This document shows positions 1 through 9,078 of a stretch of DNA of 64,000 nt, one piece after another. This DNA comes from Clostridium sp. (GTDB lineage: Bacteria > Bacillota > Clostridia > Clostridiales > Clostridiaceae): assembly GCF_021372645.1 (NCBI RefSeq), contig NZ_JAJFUC010000037.1, positions 1 to 64,000 on the forward strand, given 5' to 3'. Positions within the stretch are counted from its first letter, which is position 1; the number at the start of each line of letters is the position of its first letter. A program made the position numbers and the translations under genes. The notes under the pieces are model-generated. The model saw only the letters and a program-made list of their open reading frames with translations. It had not been told where the DNA came from and ran no database searches.

Positions 1-15
1 TTTATTTACTAAAAA

Positions 16-459
16 CTCTCAAAAATTGAGAGGATATGTCTCGAAAATCAATTTTTTCGAGTCAATCGAAAATCTGCGATTTTCGTGCCAAAAAAACTGT
101 CAAAATTTATAATTTTGACGCCGTAGGAAACCCTCGAAATCTATGATTTCGGGGCAACAAATCAAAGATTTGTTTGTTTAATTCCCCCGGCCCCGAACAT
201 GAAATGTTCGTGGGCGATAAACACTGTCAAACACTTTGTGTTTGACGCAGCGAAAACGGAGTTTTCACAAGCTATCGAAATCTACGATTTCGATGTTTGC
301 GAAACTCTGTTCCGCAACTGCAAAAATCTTTGATTTTTGCTTGCATCGAAAATTTACAATTTTCGAATGCTTCGTGTTTGTCAGCTTTGTTTTTTTTAGG
401 TTGAGGAAATTCTCAAAATTCTATGAATTTCCGAACCACAAAAAAACTTTGTTTTTTTG
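16..459. repeat. Array of at least 14 mini-palindromes with three-base loops
   Basis: This 440-bp gene-free stretch is built almost entirely of short inverted repeats with arms of 6-9 bp around a 3-nt (once 6-nt) loop. Examples are CGAAAATC-tgc-GATTTTCG at 67-85, GTCAAAATT-tat-AATTTTGAC at 99-119, CGAAATC-tat-GATTTCG at 135-151, ACAAATC-aaa-GATTTGT at 157-173, CGAACAT-gaa-ATGTTCG at 194-210, GTCAAACAC-ttt-GTGTTTGAC at 225-245, ATCGAAATC-tac-GATTTCGAT at 274-294, GCAAAAATC-ttt-GATTTTTGC at 320-340 and CAAAAAAAC-ttt-GTTTTTTTG at 439-459. The arms differ in sequence, so only the architecture is shared. It lies downstream of dnaK. A 74-codon open frame through it has no credible protein content. 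Confidence 0.9.
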
Positions 460-588
460 AGGCTTTAAAAATAGAAGGAGGATTTTTCCCCAATCTTTTT
501 ATCTTATTTATCTATAAGATTTTTCATATTTATATTTATAAGAAGTAGTAAACTACTCCTTTAAATTTCAATATTTTAAAGATGAAGT

Positions 589-2436
589 TTATTTTTTAAC
601 TTCATAATCTGCATCAACGGCGTCATCATCTCCGCCTTGCTGGCTTCCTTGAGCACCCTGTGCATCTTGCCCTGCCTGTTGCTGGGCTTGTTGAGCCTGC
701 TGTGCTTCCTGGTAGATTTTAGCACCTACTTCTTGAACTACTTTAGTTAACTCTTCAGTTTTGCTTTTAATTGCAGAAATATCGTCTCCGCCAATTAAAT
801 CCCTGAGTTCTTTAACTAAAGCTTCTATTTTCTCTTTCTGGTCCTTATCTACTTTTTCGCCGAGTTCTTCGAGAGTTTTTTCTGAAGTGTAGATCATGGA
901 GTCTGCATCATTTCTGACCTGAATTTCTTCCTGTCTCTTCTTATCTTCTTCAGCGTGCATTTCAGCGTCTTTAATTTTCTGGTCGATTTCATCCTGTGAT
1001 AATTTGGTTGAAGCAGTTATTGTTATGGCCTGCTCTTTACCAGTTCCCATATCTTTAGCTGAAACGTTCATGATACCGTTTGCGTCTATATCAAATGTTA
1101 CTTCGATTTGAGGAATTCCTCTTGGTGCTGGAGCTATTCCTGAAAGTGTGAATTGTCCTAATGACTTATTATCCATAGCCATTTGTCTTTCACCTTGAAC
1201 TACATTTATTTCAACTGATGTTTGGCTATCTGCTGCAGTTGAGAATACTTGGCTCTTCTTTGTTGGAATAGTTGTATTTCTTTCGATTAATGGAGTAGCG
1301 ATTCCACCTGCTGTTTCAATTCCAAGTGTTAATGGAGTAACATCAAGTAATACTACATCTTTAACTTCTCCGGTTAATACACCTGCTTGAATAGCTGCAC
1401 CAACTGCAACGCATTCGTCTGGATTAACTCCCTTAGATGGTTCTTTTCCTGTAAAGTTTTTAACTGCTTCTACTACTGCTGGAATTCTTGTTGAACCACC
1501 AACTAAGATTATTTTTTCAATATCACTTAATGAAAGTTTAGCATCAGCTAATGCTTTTTTCATTGGCTCAATTGATCTTTGAACTAAATCATGAGTAATT
1601 TCGTTAAATTTAGCTCTAGTTAAAGTTAAATCTATATGCTTTGGACCTGTTGCATCAGCTGTAATAAATGGTAAATTAATACTTGTTTGCATTGATGCTG
1701 ATAATTCGATCTTTGCTTTTTCAGCAGCTTCTTTTAATCTTTGAAGTGCCATTTTATCTTGCATTAAATCAATTCCATTTTCAGCTTTAAATGTATCTGC
1801 AATATAGTGCATGATCTTTTCATCAAAGTCATCTCCACCAAGTTTTGTATCTCCATTCGTTGATAATACTTCGAATACTCCATCTCCTAAATCTAGAATA
1901 GATACGTCGAAAGTACCACCACCTAAGTCATAAACTAAGATTTTGTGATTATTGTCTGTTTTATCTAAGCCATAAGCTAGCGATGCTGCTGTTGGTTCAT
2001 TTATTATTCTTAAAACTTCAAGACCTGCAATTTTTCCTGCATCTTTAGTCGCTTGTCTTTGGCTATCATTAAAGTAAGCTGGTACAGTAATAACTGCTTG
2101 AGTTACTGTTTCACCTAAATAAGCTTCTGCATCTGCTTTAATTTTTTGAAGTACCATAGCTGAAATTTCTTGTGGTGAATATTGTTTTCCATCTATATCA
2201 ACTTTGAATCCTGTTCCCATATGTCTCTTTATTGAGATAATTGTTTTATCTGGATTTGTTATTGATTGTCTCTTTGCAACTTGACCAACTAATCTTTCTC
2301 CATTTGCTTGAAATGATACTACTGATGGAGTAGTTCTAGATCCCTCTGCATTTGCAATAACAGTTGGTTCTCCACCTTCCATAACTGCTACACATGAATT
2401 TGTAGTTCCTAAATCAATTCCTATAATCTTTCCCAT
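589..2436 (-). CDS. dnaK: Molecular chaperone DnaK (Hsp70)
   Basis: DnaK is the ATP-dependent cytosolic Hsp70 that binds exposed hydrophobic segments and cycles with DnaJ and GrpE. The 615-residue protein is full length. It opens with the phosphate-1 loop [10 protein letters not shown], has the actin-type ATPase motifs [12 protein letters not shown] and [12 protein letters not shown], then the linker [13 protein letters not shown], a beta-sandwich substrate-binding domain and a helical lid. The C-terminus is a Gln/Gly/Ala-rich tail ending in acidic residues. An AGGAGG-type ribosome site precedes the ATG. It is the third gene after hrcA and grpE. The usual next gene, dnaJ, is not within the 588 bp that remain in the window. 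Confidence 0.99.
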   Translation of the reverse strand: MGKIIGIDLGTTNSCVAVMEGGEPTVIANAEGSRTTPSVVSFQANGERLVGQVAKRQSITNPDKTIISIKRHMGTGFKVDIDGKQYSPQEISAMVLQKIKADAEAYLGETVTQAVITVPAYFNDSQRQATKDAGKIAGLEVLRIINEPTAASLAYGLDKTDNNHKILVYDLGGGTFDVSILDLGDGVFEVLSTNGDTKLGGDDFDEKIMHYIADTFKAENGIDLMQDKMALQRLKEAAEKAKIELSASMQTSINLPFITADATGPKHIDLTLTRAKFNEITHDLVQRSIEPMKKALADAKLSLSDIEKIILVGGSTRIPAVVEAVKNFTGKEPSKGVNPDECVAVGAAIQAGVLTGEVKDVVLLDVTPLTLGIETAGGIATPLIERNTTIPTKKSQVFSTAADSQTSVEINVVQGERQMAMDNKSLGQFTLSGIAPAPRGIPQIEVTFDIDANGIMNVSAKDMGTGKEQAITITASTKLSQDEIDQKIKDAEMHAEEDKKRQEEIQVRNDADSMIYTSEKTLEELGEKVDKDQKEKIEALVKELRDLIGGDDISAIKSKTEELTKVVQEVGAKIYQEAQQAQQAQQQAGQDAQGAQGSQQGGDDDAVDADYEVKK

Positions 2437-2538
2437 TTTATATTCCTCCTAAAACTTTATTCGTTTATTTTTAATTTCAATTTTGCATTTATATATTTTA
2501 AATTTATATTTTAGCTATAAATTCTAAAATTAAATTTT

Positions 2539-3159
2539 TTAATTAGCTACTTTAACCATTGTATGTCTTATTATTTTGTCATCCTTTTTATATCCTTTTT
2601 GGAACACTTCTGCTATTACATTTGTGCCTAAGTTTTCATCGTCTACATGCATTACTGCATTGTGAACATTAGGATCAAATTCTCCTGAAGTATCTATTTC
2701 TTCAACTCCAAGCTTTGTAAATGAATCTTGACAACCTTTTATTGTCATTTCAATTCCTTTTTTCAAGTCTTCTATGCTTCCATCAGCTACAACAGCTCTT
2801 TCTAAATTATCAAGAATTGGAACAATTTCTTTTAATACATCTACATATGCATCACTATATATTCCTTCTTTTTCTTTAGTAGTTCTTTTTCTATAATTGT
2901 CATATTCAGCTGTTAATCTTAAAAGTCTATCTTTAGTCATATCTAATTCTTCTTGTAATTTCTTATTTTCCTCTTTTTGTTTTTTTACTATATTTAATTC
3001 ATCGTCTTCTGTAGTCTCTTGATTTTCAGAAACTCCATCACATGTTTCACTAGATTCCTCATTTTCTATTTGGCCATTATTTGTAGTTTCTTTTTCATTT
3101 TCTTTAGTTTCTGTCTCATTTTTAAGTTCTTCATTTTTTATATCTTTCTTTTCTTTCAT
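2539..3159 (-). CDS. grpE: Nucleotide exchange factor GrpE
   Basis: GrpE releases ADP from DnaK and works as a dimer in the cytosol. The 206-residue protein has a long, very acidic and Asn/Glu-rich N-terminus (about residues 1-70), then a coiled-coil dimerisation helix containing RLTAEYDNYRKRT. The C-terminal beta-wing carries FDPNVHNAVMHV and VFQKGYKKDDKIIRHTMVKV, the conserved family signature. It sits between hrcA (37-bp gap) and dnaK (about 100-bp gap), in the standard order of the class I heat-shock operon, and should be transcribed from the CIRCE-controlled promoter upstream of hrcA. Confidence 0.97.
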   Translation of the reverse strand: MKEKKDIKNEELKNETETKENEKETTNNGQIENEESSETCDGVSENQETTEDDELNIVKKQKEENKKLQEELDMTKDRLLRLTAEYDNYRKRTTKEKEGIYSDAYVDVLKEIVPILDNLERAVVADGSIEDLKKGIEMTIKGCQDSFTKLGVEEIDTSGEFDPNVHNAVMHVDDENLGTNVIAEVFQKGYKKDDKIIRHTMVKVAN

Positions 3160-3196
3160 AGCTCTAAAAACACACCTCTTCTCTTCAAATTAACAT

Positions 3197-4228
3197 CTAT
3201 ATTTTTTGATTATTTAACATATTATTAAGTTCTTTTATGACTTCAGACATAATTGTTATTACCTTTGAATAATTAATTCTTCTAGGCCCAATTAATCCAA
3301 TTTTGCCAATTGGTCTATCTCTAAAAGAATATTCAGCAGATATTATACTACATTCCTTAGCTTGTTGTTTATAATTCTCATCACCTATACTAATTGTGAT
3401 ATTCTCTTGTGGATTGAATAAATCCATTAAAGATTCTTTATCGTTAAAAAGTGATAATATTTCTTTAGCTTTATCAATATCATTATATTCTGCATAATTG
3501 AATATATTTGTTGTCCCATCCATAAATACTTCTGATGAATCTGATACATTTAATGTCTCATATAAAACAGGTAAAATTGCATTAAATATTTCTTCATATT
3601 CCCCTAAATCTTTTTTAAGATTATTAATTACTTCTAGATTAATTTCTTCTATGGAAAGATTTACTAATCTATTATTAATAACTTGATTTATTCGCATTAA
3701 AGTTTCAATTGGTGGAACTCTGCTATTTAATTTCATTATGTGATTTTTTATAAGTCCAGTATCTGTTAAAAAAACGGATATTAAATTATAATCATCAATC
3801 TTAATAAGCTGAATTGATTTAACAAAGCTCTTTTTAACTGATGGAGATTCAATCACACAGGTCAGTTTAGTAAGCTCTGATAATAATGCACTAGTTTGTT
3901 TTACAATTTTATCTACTTCAAGCATTGCAGAATCAATTATATATTGCTTGATTTTCAAATCTTCCTCAACTGTTAGCCTTTGATTATCCATAAGTTTATC
4001 AACATATAATCTATATCCCTTACTAGAAGGAATTCTGCCTGCAGAAGCATGAGGTTGTTCTAAGTATCCCATATCTTCAAGATCGGCCATTTCATTTCTT
4101 ATAGTTGCAGAGCCGATACCCAAGTTATAGTTTTTAGCAATTGTTCTTGACCCTACAGGATCTCCTGTACGAATATAGTCATTGATAATAGCTTGAAGTA
4201 TTTTTATTTTTCTGTCCTCAATACTCAT
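3197..4228 (-). CDS. hrcA: Heat-inducible transcription repressor HrcA
   Basis: HrcA binds CIRCE operators and represses the class I heat-shock genes; GroEL stabilises it. The N-terminal winged helix includes [46 protein letters not shown], shown here only as the family signature around residues 30-75 and given in short: [21 protein letters not shown]-like domain follows. I chose the ATG at 4228 because AGAGGTG lies just before it. A longer GTG start at 4252 would fall inside the CIRCE operator and is unlikely. The protein would be 343 residues, normal for the family. As first gene of its own operon it is autoregulated. Confidence 0.97.
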   Translation of the reverse strand: MSIEDRKIKILQAIINDYIRTGDPVGSRTIAKNYNLGIGSATIRNEMADLEDMGYLEQPHASAGRIPSSKGYRLYVDKLMDNQRLTVEEDLKIKQYIIDSAMLEVDKIVKQTSALLSELTKLTCVIESPSVKKSFVKSIQLIKIDDYNLISVFLTDTGLIKNHIMKLNSRVPPIETLMRINQVINNRLVNLSIEEINLEVINNLKKDLGEYEEIFNAILPVLYETLNVSDSSEVFMDGTTNIFNYAEYNDIDKAKEILSLFNDKESLMDLFNPQENITISIGDENYKQQAKECSIISAEYSFRDRPIGKIGLIGPRRINYSKVITIMSEVIKELNNMLNNQKI

Positions 4229-4245
4229 AACTTCACCTCTTTTTG

Positions 4246-4272
4246 TTAGCACTCATTAACCTCGAGTGCTAA
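4246..4272. promoter_or_regulatory. CIRCE operator (HrcA-binding site)
   Basis: This is a perfect CIRCE element: TTAGCACTC (4246-4254), nine-base spacer, GAGTGCTAA (4264-4272). It lies between the sigma-A promoter and the hrcA start, so HrcA bound here would block transcription of hrcA-grpE-dnaK. Confidence 0.98.
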
Positions 4273-4285
4273 TGACTATGTTTTT

Positions 4286-4314
4286 AATATATTATTTATG
4301 ATGTTTTTTGTCAA
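4286..4314 (-). promoter_or_regulatory. Sigma-A promoter of hrcA-grpE-dnaK
   Basis: On the minus strand, TTGACA (4314-4309) is followed after 17 bases by TATATT (4291-4286). The predicted start of transcription falls just upstream of, or at the edge of, the CIRCE operator, the usual arrangement for this operon. Confidence 0.85.
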
Positions 4315-4468
4315 TTCCATTTCTATTTATTATAGCTTTCTACAGTTCAAAATAAATTAATCTTATTAATTTATCTCATTATTTCTGCTGTTTACTTTGA
4401 TTTCCTATGTTATTTATTTTTATATGTAAATTTTAAATATTTATTATAATCTTTTTAATATATATTTC

Positions 4469-5596
4469 CTATGACAATATAAAATCACTCATCACATAAT
4501 TAGATATTTCCATGCCTCTAGAACTTAAGAATAGTTTCTCCGAATTACAAATTAATAATTCCCTTTTTATATTTTTTTCAATTATATCGCCATAGACTTC
4601 ATAAATATCTTTATTAAATCTTTTCTTAAATTCATTTATTTTTATTCCTTCAATCATTCTAAGTCCCATAAAAATAAATTCTTCCATATCATCGCTTATA
4701 TCATTTACATGAATTTGTTCTATTACATTTTCATCTTCATTTATCTTTTTTATATACTCTTCAATATCATCTATATTCTTAATCCGCTTTTCATCTATAA
4801 ATGAGCTAGCTGACACACCTAATCCTAAGTATTCATTACATTTCCAATAAACTTTATTATGAAAACACTCTTTACCTACCTTTGCAAAATTAGATATTTC
4901 ATATTGATGATAACCATATTTATTTAGAATCTCCTTTGTAGCTAAATACATAAATCTTTCTTTATCTTCTTCCGGCAAATTCAATTTATCTTGTTCATAT
5001 AAATTGTAAAAATGTGTTCCTTCCTCAATTATCAAGCTGTATGCCGATATATGATTTGGTTCAAGCTTTGCTATCTCCTCTAAAGATTGTTTCCAATCTT
5101 CAAAATTTTGATTTGGCAATCCAAACATTAAATCCACATTTATGTTGTCAAAGCCTATATCTCTAGCTAAAAAATAATTGTTTTTAAATTCTTCATAATT
5201 ATGTATTCTTCCAATTTCTTTTAAAATGGAATTTTTTGTAGCTTGTAGCCCTATGCTAATCCTATTTACATTATATTTTTTCATAACATCAAGCTTTTTT
5301 TTATTTAATGTTCCAGGGTTACATTCTACTGTAAATTCTAAATTTTCTTTTAATTTCAAATTATTTAAAGTAACTAACAAGCTTTGTAAATTTGAGTCCG
5401 TTAAGTAAGAAGGTGTACCCCCACCAATAAATATACTATTTATACTATATTTTTCAGCCTTTTGTAATATTTCTTTATTTAACGCATCTATATATTCATT
5501 CATGAACTTTTCTTTTCCCGAAAAAGATGGAAAATCACAATAAAGACATTTTTGCTTACAAAATGGAATATGTATATATAAAGATATCTCCTTCAT
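4469..5596 (-). CDS. hemW: HemW-like radical SAM protein
   Basis: This is a radical SAM protein of the HemN/HemW family. The [4Fe-4S] motif CKQKCLYC follows the start (SLYIHIPFCKQKCLYCDF), with the SAM-binding Gly-rich motif FIGGGTPSYL near residue 60. At 375 residues it matches HemW, which is shorter than true HemN and lacks its extra N-terminal Cys. HemW proteins are thought to bind or deliver haem and are often misnamed coproporphyrinogen III oxidase. A C-terminal HemN-type domain is present (ISDDMEEFIFMGLRMIEGI). It lies upstream of hrcA in the same direction, with about 150 bp of AT-rich DNA before the hrcA promoter. Confidence 0.88.
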   Translation of the reverse strand: MKEISLYIHIPFCKQKCLYCDFPSFSGKEKFMNEYIDALNKEILQKAEKYSINSIFIGGGTPSYLTDSNLQSLLVTLNNLKLKENLEFTVECNPGTLNKKKLDVMKKYNVNRISIGLQATKNSILKEIGRIHNYEEFKNNYFLARDIGFDNINVDLMFGLPNQNFEDWKQSLEEIAKLEPNHISAYSLIIEEGTHFYNLYEQDKLNLPEEDKERFMYLATKEILNKYGYHQYEISNFAKVGKECFHNKVYWKCNEYLGLGVSASSFIDEKRIKNIDDIEEYIKKINEDENVIEQIHVNDISDDMEEFIFMGLRMIEGIKINEFKKRFNKDIYEVYGDIIEKNIKRELLICNSEKLFLSSRGMEISNYVMSDFILS

Positions 5597-5624
5597 ATAA
5601 TCCTCCTCTAATTTTTTTAATATC

Positions 5625-5673
5625 AGAAAAAATACTTGCAGTAATATTTAATCATTAAATTTACTGCAAGTAT
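5625..5673 (-). terminator. Intrinsic terminator after the TerB-like gene
   Basis: An inverted repeat with 13-bp arms, ATACTTGCAGTAA at 5633-5645 and TTACTGCAAGTAT at 5661-5673, is followed on the minus strand by a run of T (5632-5625). It would end transcription of the 5692-6132 gene before hemW. Confidence 0.8.
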
Positions 5674-5691
5674 CTTTTATATTACAAATTC

Positions 5692-6132
5692 TTATGCTAA
5701 TAGTTTTTCTGCTTGTTCTTTTAGTAAAATAATTTTGCTTTCTGCATCTACAACAGAAAAACCATATACATCTACAAAATTATAGAAATAATTGGCAAAA
5801 GATATTCTTTTATTACGTTTTATATCTAAATTTTTACCTATTTCCTCCAAAAAATCAACTTCTTTTTCATCGTATTCCCCATCAATAAGTGCAAGACCTA
5901 TTAATTCAAAATAAATAATATTCTTGTTTCTTTCAGAAGAATTTTTTAAAGTTTCATATACAGAATTTAAATTTATGTCTGATATTTCATTTTCTTTTAT
6001 ATTTAGTTCCTCTAGATAATCATTATAAAGATTCTTTTCTTCTTTTGCGAAAGTATTATCTGAATTTACAAGATCTCTAACCAATTGCATAAAAGCAATT
6101 CCTTCACTTTTACTTAATTCATTTAAAAACAT
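5692..6132 (-). CDS. Small TerB/DjlA-N-like helical protein of unknown function
   Basis: I do not recognise a named gene. The 146-residue protein is predicted to be all helical and acidic. It repeats a pattern of the TerB/DjlA N-terminal type: an early segment LVNSDNTFAKEEKNLYNDYL and a second one IGLALIDGEYDEKEVDFLEEIG. The [LI]-A-x-x-D-G-x-[YF]-x-x-x-E pattern in the second half is typical of that superfamily. There is no signal peptide or membrane segment. GGAGGGG precedes the ATG. It stands alone between a hairpin upstream and a terminator downstream. The family assignment is by pattern only, and the role is unknown. Confidence 0.6.
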   Translation of the reverse strand: MFLNELSKSEGIAFMQLVRDLVNSDNTFAKEEKNLYNDYLEELNIKENEISDINLNSVYETLKNSSERNKNIIYFELIGLALIDGEYDEKEVDFLEEIGKNLDIKRNKRISFANYFYNFVDVYGFSVVDAESKIILLKEQAEKLLA

Positions 6133-6162
6133 TTAAACCCCTCCTAAATTTCTCCCAATAAA

Positions 6163-6199
6163 AATTATTTGTATAATACTAATTATTATACAAATAATT
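6163..6199. terminator. AT-only perfect hairpin between lepA and the TerB-like gene
   Basis: Perfect 16-bp arms (6163-6178 and 6184-6199) surround a 5-nt loop, followed on the minus strand by TTTTTATT. It could terminate lepA transcription. It lies only 31 bp before the TerB-like start, so it could instead act as an operator or leader hairpin for that gene. Confidence 0.55.
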
Positions 6200-6270
6200 C
6201 CTTAAAAATAATATACTTTTATTTTATACATTTATTAATTTTTTATTATACTTCTTAGAAATTTAGGGAT

Positions 6271-6300
6271 ATGAGATAAAATAACAAGTCAAAGATGCTA
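6271..6300. repeat. Solo end of the ATAACAAGTC repeat family
   Basis: ATAACAAGTC at 6281-6290, with AAAGATGCTA after it, matches the end of the structured repeat at 10411-10599. No second end is visible here, so it may be a relic. Confidence 0.4.
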
Positions 6301-6306
6301 TGTATA

Positions 6307-8118
6307 TTAATCTACTTTTAAGATTGCCATAAATGCTTCTTGTGGAACTTCAACTGATCCAACCTGTCTCATTCTCTTTTTTCCTTCCTTTTGCTTTTCA
6401 AGCAATTTCTTCTTTCTAGAAATATCTCCACCATAACATTTAGCTAATACATCTTTTCTCATAGCCTTTACAGTTTCTCTTGCTATAATCTTACCTCCAA
6501 TTGCTGCTTGAATTGGAACTTCAAACATTTGTCTTGGAATTGCTTCTTTTAATTTTTCAGCTATTCCTCTTCCTTTATGATATGCCCTTTCCTCTGGAAC
6601 TATCATTGATAGTGCATCAACTATATCTCCATTTAATAATATATCTAACTTAACTAGCTTAGTTCTAATATATCCTTTTAATTCATAATCTAAAGATGCA
6701 TATCCTTTAGTTCTAGATTTTAAGGTGTCAAAGAAATCATATATTATTTCATTTAGTGGAATATCATATTTTACAACTGCTCTAGTTTCTTCTACATATT
6801 CCATATCAATATATACGCCTCTTCTGTCTTGACATAATTCCATAACTGATCCAACATAATCTTTCGGAGTAATTATAGATGCCTTAACCACAGGTTCTTC
6901 CATATAATCCACTTCAGTTAAAGGTGGTAAATTAGTTGGATTTGTTATTTCTAATATTTCATCATCTGTTTTGATTATTTTATATATAACTGATGGTGCA
7001 GTTGTAATTATGTCTAAATTAAACTCTCTTTCAACTCTTTCTTGAATTATTTCCATATGTAATAATCCTAAGAATCCACATCTAAATCCAAATCCTAAGG
7101 CCATCGATGTTTCTGGTTCAAAGTTTAATGCTGCATCATTTATTTGCAATTTTTCTAGAGCTTCTCTTAATTCATCATACTTTGCTCCATCTACTGGAAA
7201 TATTCCTGAATAAACCATTGGTATAGCAGGTTTATAACCTGCAAGTGCCTTTTCTGTTGGTCTATTAGCTTCTGTTATAGTATCTCCAACTCTAGCATCT
7301 CTAACATTTTTAATTGATGCTGTTACATAACCAACATCTCCTGCTCTTAATTCATCAATTGGAAGTACTCCTGGAGTAAATACTCCTACTTCAGTAACCT
7401 CATAGGATTTATTAGTTGCCATAAGCTTAATTTTGCTTCCAATTTTTATTTTTCCATCCATTACTCTTACTATACACACAACGCCCTTATAGCTATCATA
7501 ATATGAATCAAAAATTAATGACTTTAAAGGTGCTTCTTCGTCCCCATCTGGTGACGGTATATTCTTAACAACATATTCTAACACATCGCCTATATTAAGC
7601 CCTGTTTTAGCAGATATCATAGGTGCTTCTGATGCATCTATTCCTATTACATCTTCAATTTCTTTTTTAATTTCTTCTGGTCTGGCAGATGGCAAATCAA
7701 TCTTATTTATTACTGGTGCAATTTCCAAATTATTATCTAATGCTAAATAGCAATTAGCTAAAGTTTGAGCTTGAACACCTTGTGTTGCATCAACAACCAA
7801 TATAGCACCTTCACAGGCTGCTAAACTTCTTGACACTTCATAATTAAAATCTACATGTCCTGGAGTATCAATTAAATTAAGAATATATTCTTCACCATTA
7901 TCTCTTTTATATATAAGTCTCGCTGCTTGAGACTTTATTGTGATTCCTCTTTCTTTTTCTATATCCATATTATCTAGAACTTGTTCTTCCATTTCCCTTT
8001 TAGTTAATGTCCCTGTAGTTTCAAGTAATCTATCAGCAAGGGTTGACTTACCATGATCAATATGTGCTACTATTGAAAAATTTCTGATATGTTCTTGTCT
8101 TTCACTTTTCATACGCAT
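6307..8118 (-). CDS. lepA: Elongation factor 4 (LepA), ribosome-associated GTPase
   Basis: LepA/EF4 is a translational GTPase that acts on ribosomes, with proposed roles in back-translocation or 30S assembly. The 603-residue protein is full length. G1 is AHIDHGKST, the switch I region carries [12 protein letters not shown]3 is DTPGHVDF, G4 is NKIDLPSA and G5 is SAKTG. The LepA-specific C-terminal domain ends ...[20 protein letters not shown]. The codon at 8118 is the first ATG ([10 protein letters not shown]); a second ATG lies at 8112. The ribosome site is unusual (see 8119-8155). In B. subtilis too, lepA lies near gpr, spoIIP, rpsT, holA and comEC, a conserved neighbourhood. Confidence 0.98.
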   Translation of the reverse strand: MRMKSERQEHIRNFSIVAHIDHGKSTLADRLLETTGTLTKREMEEQVLDNMDIEKERGITIKSQAARLIYKRDNGEEYILNLIDTPGHVDFNYEVSRSLAACEGAILVVDATQGVQAQTLANCYLALDNNLEIAPVINKIDLPSARPEEIKKEIEDVIGIDASEAPMISAKTGLNIGDVLEYVVKNIPSPDGDEEAPLKSLIFDSYYDSYKGVVCIVRVMDGKIKIGSKIKLMATNKSYEVTEVGVFTPGVLPIDELRAGDVGYVTASIKNVRDARVGDTITEANRPTEKALAGYKPAIPMVYSGIFPVDGAKYDELREALEKLQINDAALNFEPETSMALGFGFRCGFLGLLHMEIIQERVEREFNLDIITTAPSVIYKIIKTDDEILEITNPTNLPPLTEVDYMEEPVVKASIITPKDYVGSVMELCQDRRGVYIDMEYVEETRAVVKYDIPLNEIIYDFFDTLKSRTKGYASLDYELKGYIRTKLVKLDILLNGDIVDALSMIVPEERAYHKGRGIAEKLKEAIPRQMFEVPIQAAIGGKIIARETVKAMRKDVLAKCYGGDISRKKKLLEKQKEGKKRMRQVGSVEVPQEAFMAILKVD

Positions 8119-8155
8119 AACTGCCTTTTCGAACTTGAGGCAGTTCCTTCACCCC
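8119..8155 (-). promoter_or_regulatory. Structured translation-initiation region of lepA
   Basis: The strong G-rich ribosome site GGGGGTGAAGGA lies about 27-37 nt before the lepA ATG, too far for direct use. Between them is a perfect 7-bp hairpin, AACTGCC (8119-8125) with GGCAGTT (8139-8145). The only nearby SD-like bases (AAGG) sit in the hairpin's ATG-proximal arm. No other ATG, GTG or TTG is in frame in between. Confidence 0.55.
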
Positions 8156-8382
8156 CGTTATAATTAAATCAGCTAAATTATAACATACATCCATTTAAAA
8201 AGGCTATAAGAAAATCTGCTTCATAAACTTTTCAATGCACAATTATGGATGAAATTACTTTGTAATTTCTTCATGTTATAATTTCTGGGTTGTGTTTCAC
8301 GTTTTTTTATCTTTTAAATGATCTTGATTACGCTTAATAAGTTTTTAATGTTCTTTGCACTTTTTCAGTTGTGCGTGCTTTT

Positions 8383-8793
8383 TTATCTGTGTATGTTTTT
8401 TATCATTTCTTCTATTTTATTTATGAACACAGATTCATTTTTTATTTTAAAATTACTATCTCCTAATCTTACTAATGTGTCGTTTCCTAATTCTTTATAA
8501 ATTTTTAAAAATGAATTATCTTTTATAAAATTCGAAAAATCTTCTCCAAATTTTTCACTTACAAGGTTATAATTTTCAGTTGTATTCCCAAGAGGTGATA
8601 ATGCTTTAGTATTAATCACATCTACTTTAATAATTCCAGCTAAAACAAAAAATAAAATTAAAAATGCTGGTAATACTTTTTTTAATATGTATCCTTTAAA
8701 AATATTCTTCAATAAACAAACACCCATTTCAATAAATTTATATTTTAACTTTCTAATAAAATTCTCTTCAAACTTTTGCTTGAAAAGTTTCAC
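8383..8793 (-). CDS. Small membrane-anchored protein of unknown function
   Basis: I do not recognise this gene. The 136-residue protein has one clear hydrophobic segment, LPAFLILFFVLAGIIKV (about residues 41-57), preceded by a Lys-rich N-terminus. A charged, presumably extracytoplasmic, C-terminal part of about 80 residues follows. A second start (MGVCLLKN) about 22 codons in is also possible. It lies between spoIIP and lepA in the same direction, a position where clostridia often have a short hypothetical gene. The downstream gap 8156-8382 holds small palindromes such as GTTATAATT/AATTATAAC (8157-8184) and GAAATTAC-ttt-GTAATTTC (8252-8270). Confidence 0.6.
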   Translation of the reverse strand: MKLFKQKFEENFIRKLKYKFIEMGVCLLKNIFKGYILKKVLPAFLILFFVLAGIIKVDVINTKALSPLGNTTENYNLVSEKFGEDFSNFIKDNSFLKIYKELGNDTLVRLGDSNFKIKNESVFINKIEEMIKNIHR

Positions 8794-9001
8794 TTTACTT
8801 AGATTCTTTCCACATTAAAAAAGTATTATTCATTACTTCACTAATATTATGTTATTGATAGATATACCATAATTAATTTTTTAATCTAATACTGTATTAA
8901 CTCGAATTTTACAAATAATAATTTAATTGGTTGAACATTTAAGAGAAATGATACTAAGTTTATAAGATATGTTATAGAAATGTAAGATATATAAAGAAAA
9001 T

Positions 9002-9062
9002 TCGTATAATGTTCGTTAAGGAATAATAGTAGAGTGTATTAAATTCTTAACTACATTATACG
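9002..9062 (-). terminator. Long imperfect hairpin after spoIIP
   Basis: Outer arms TCGTATAATG (9002-9011) and CATTATACGA (9053-9062) enclose inner arms around GTTAAG/CTTAAC. On the minus strand ATTTTCTTT follows. It is a likely terminator for spoIIP. The rest of the gap 8794-9001 is AT-rich with no other feature I can support. Confidence 0.55.
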
Positions 9063-9078
9063 AGAATATCTAGGTTAT

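Noticed and set aside
236-460. 74-codon plus-strand open frame in the palindrome array
   Set aside because: It is Phe/Lys-rich, has no ribosome site and is a by-product of the repeated mini-palindromes.
4229-4252. Longer HrcA start at GTG 4252
   Set aside because: It overlaps the CIRCE operator; the ATG at 4228 has a proper ribosome site.
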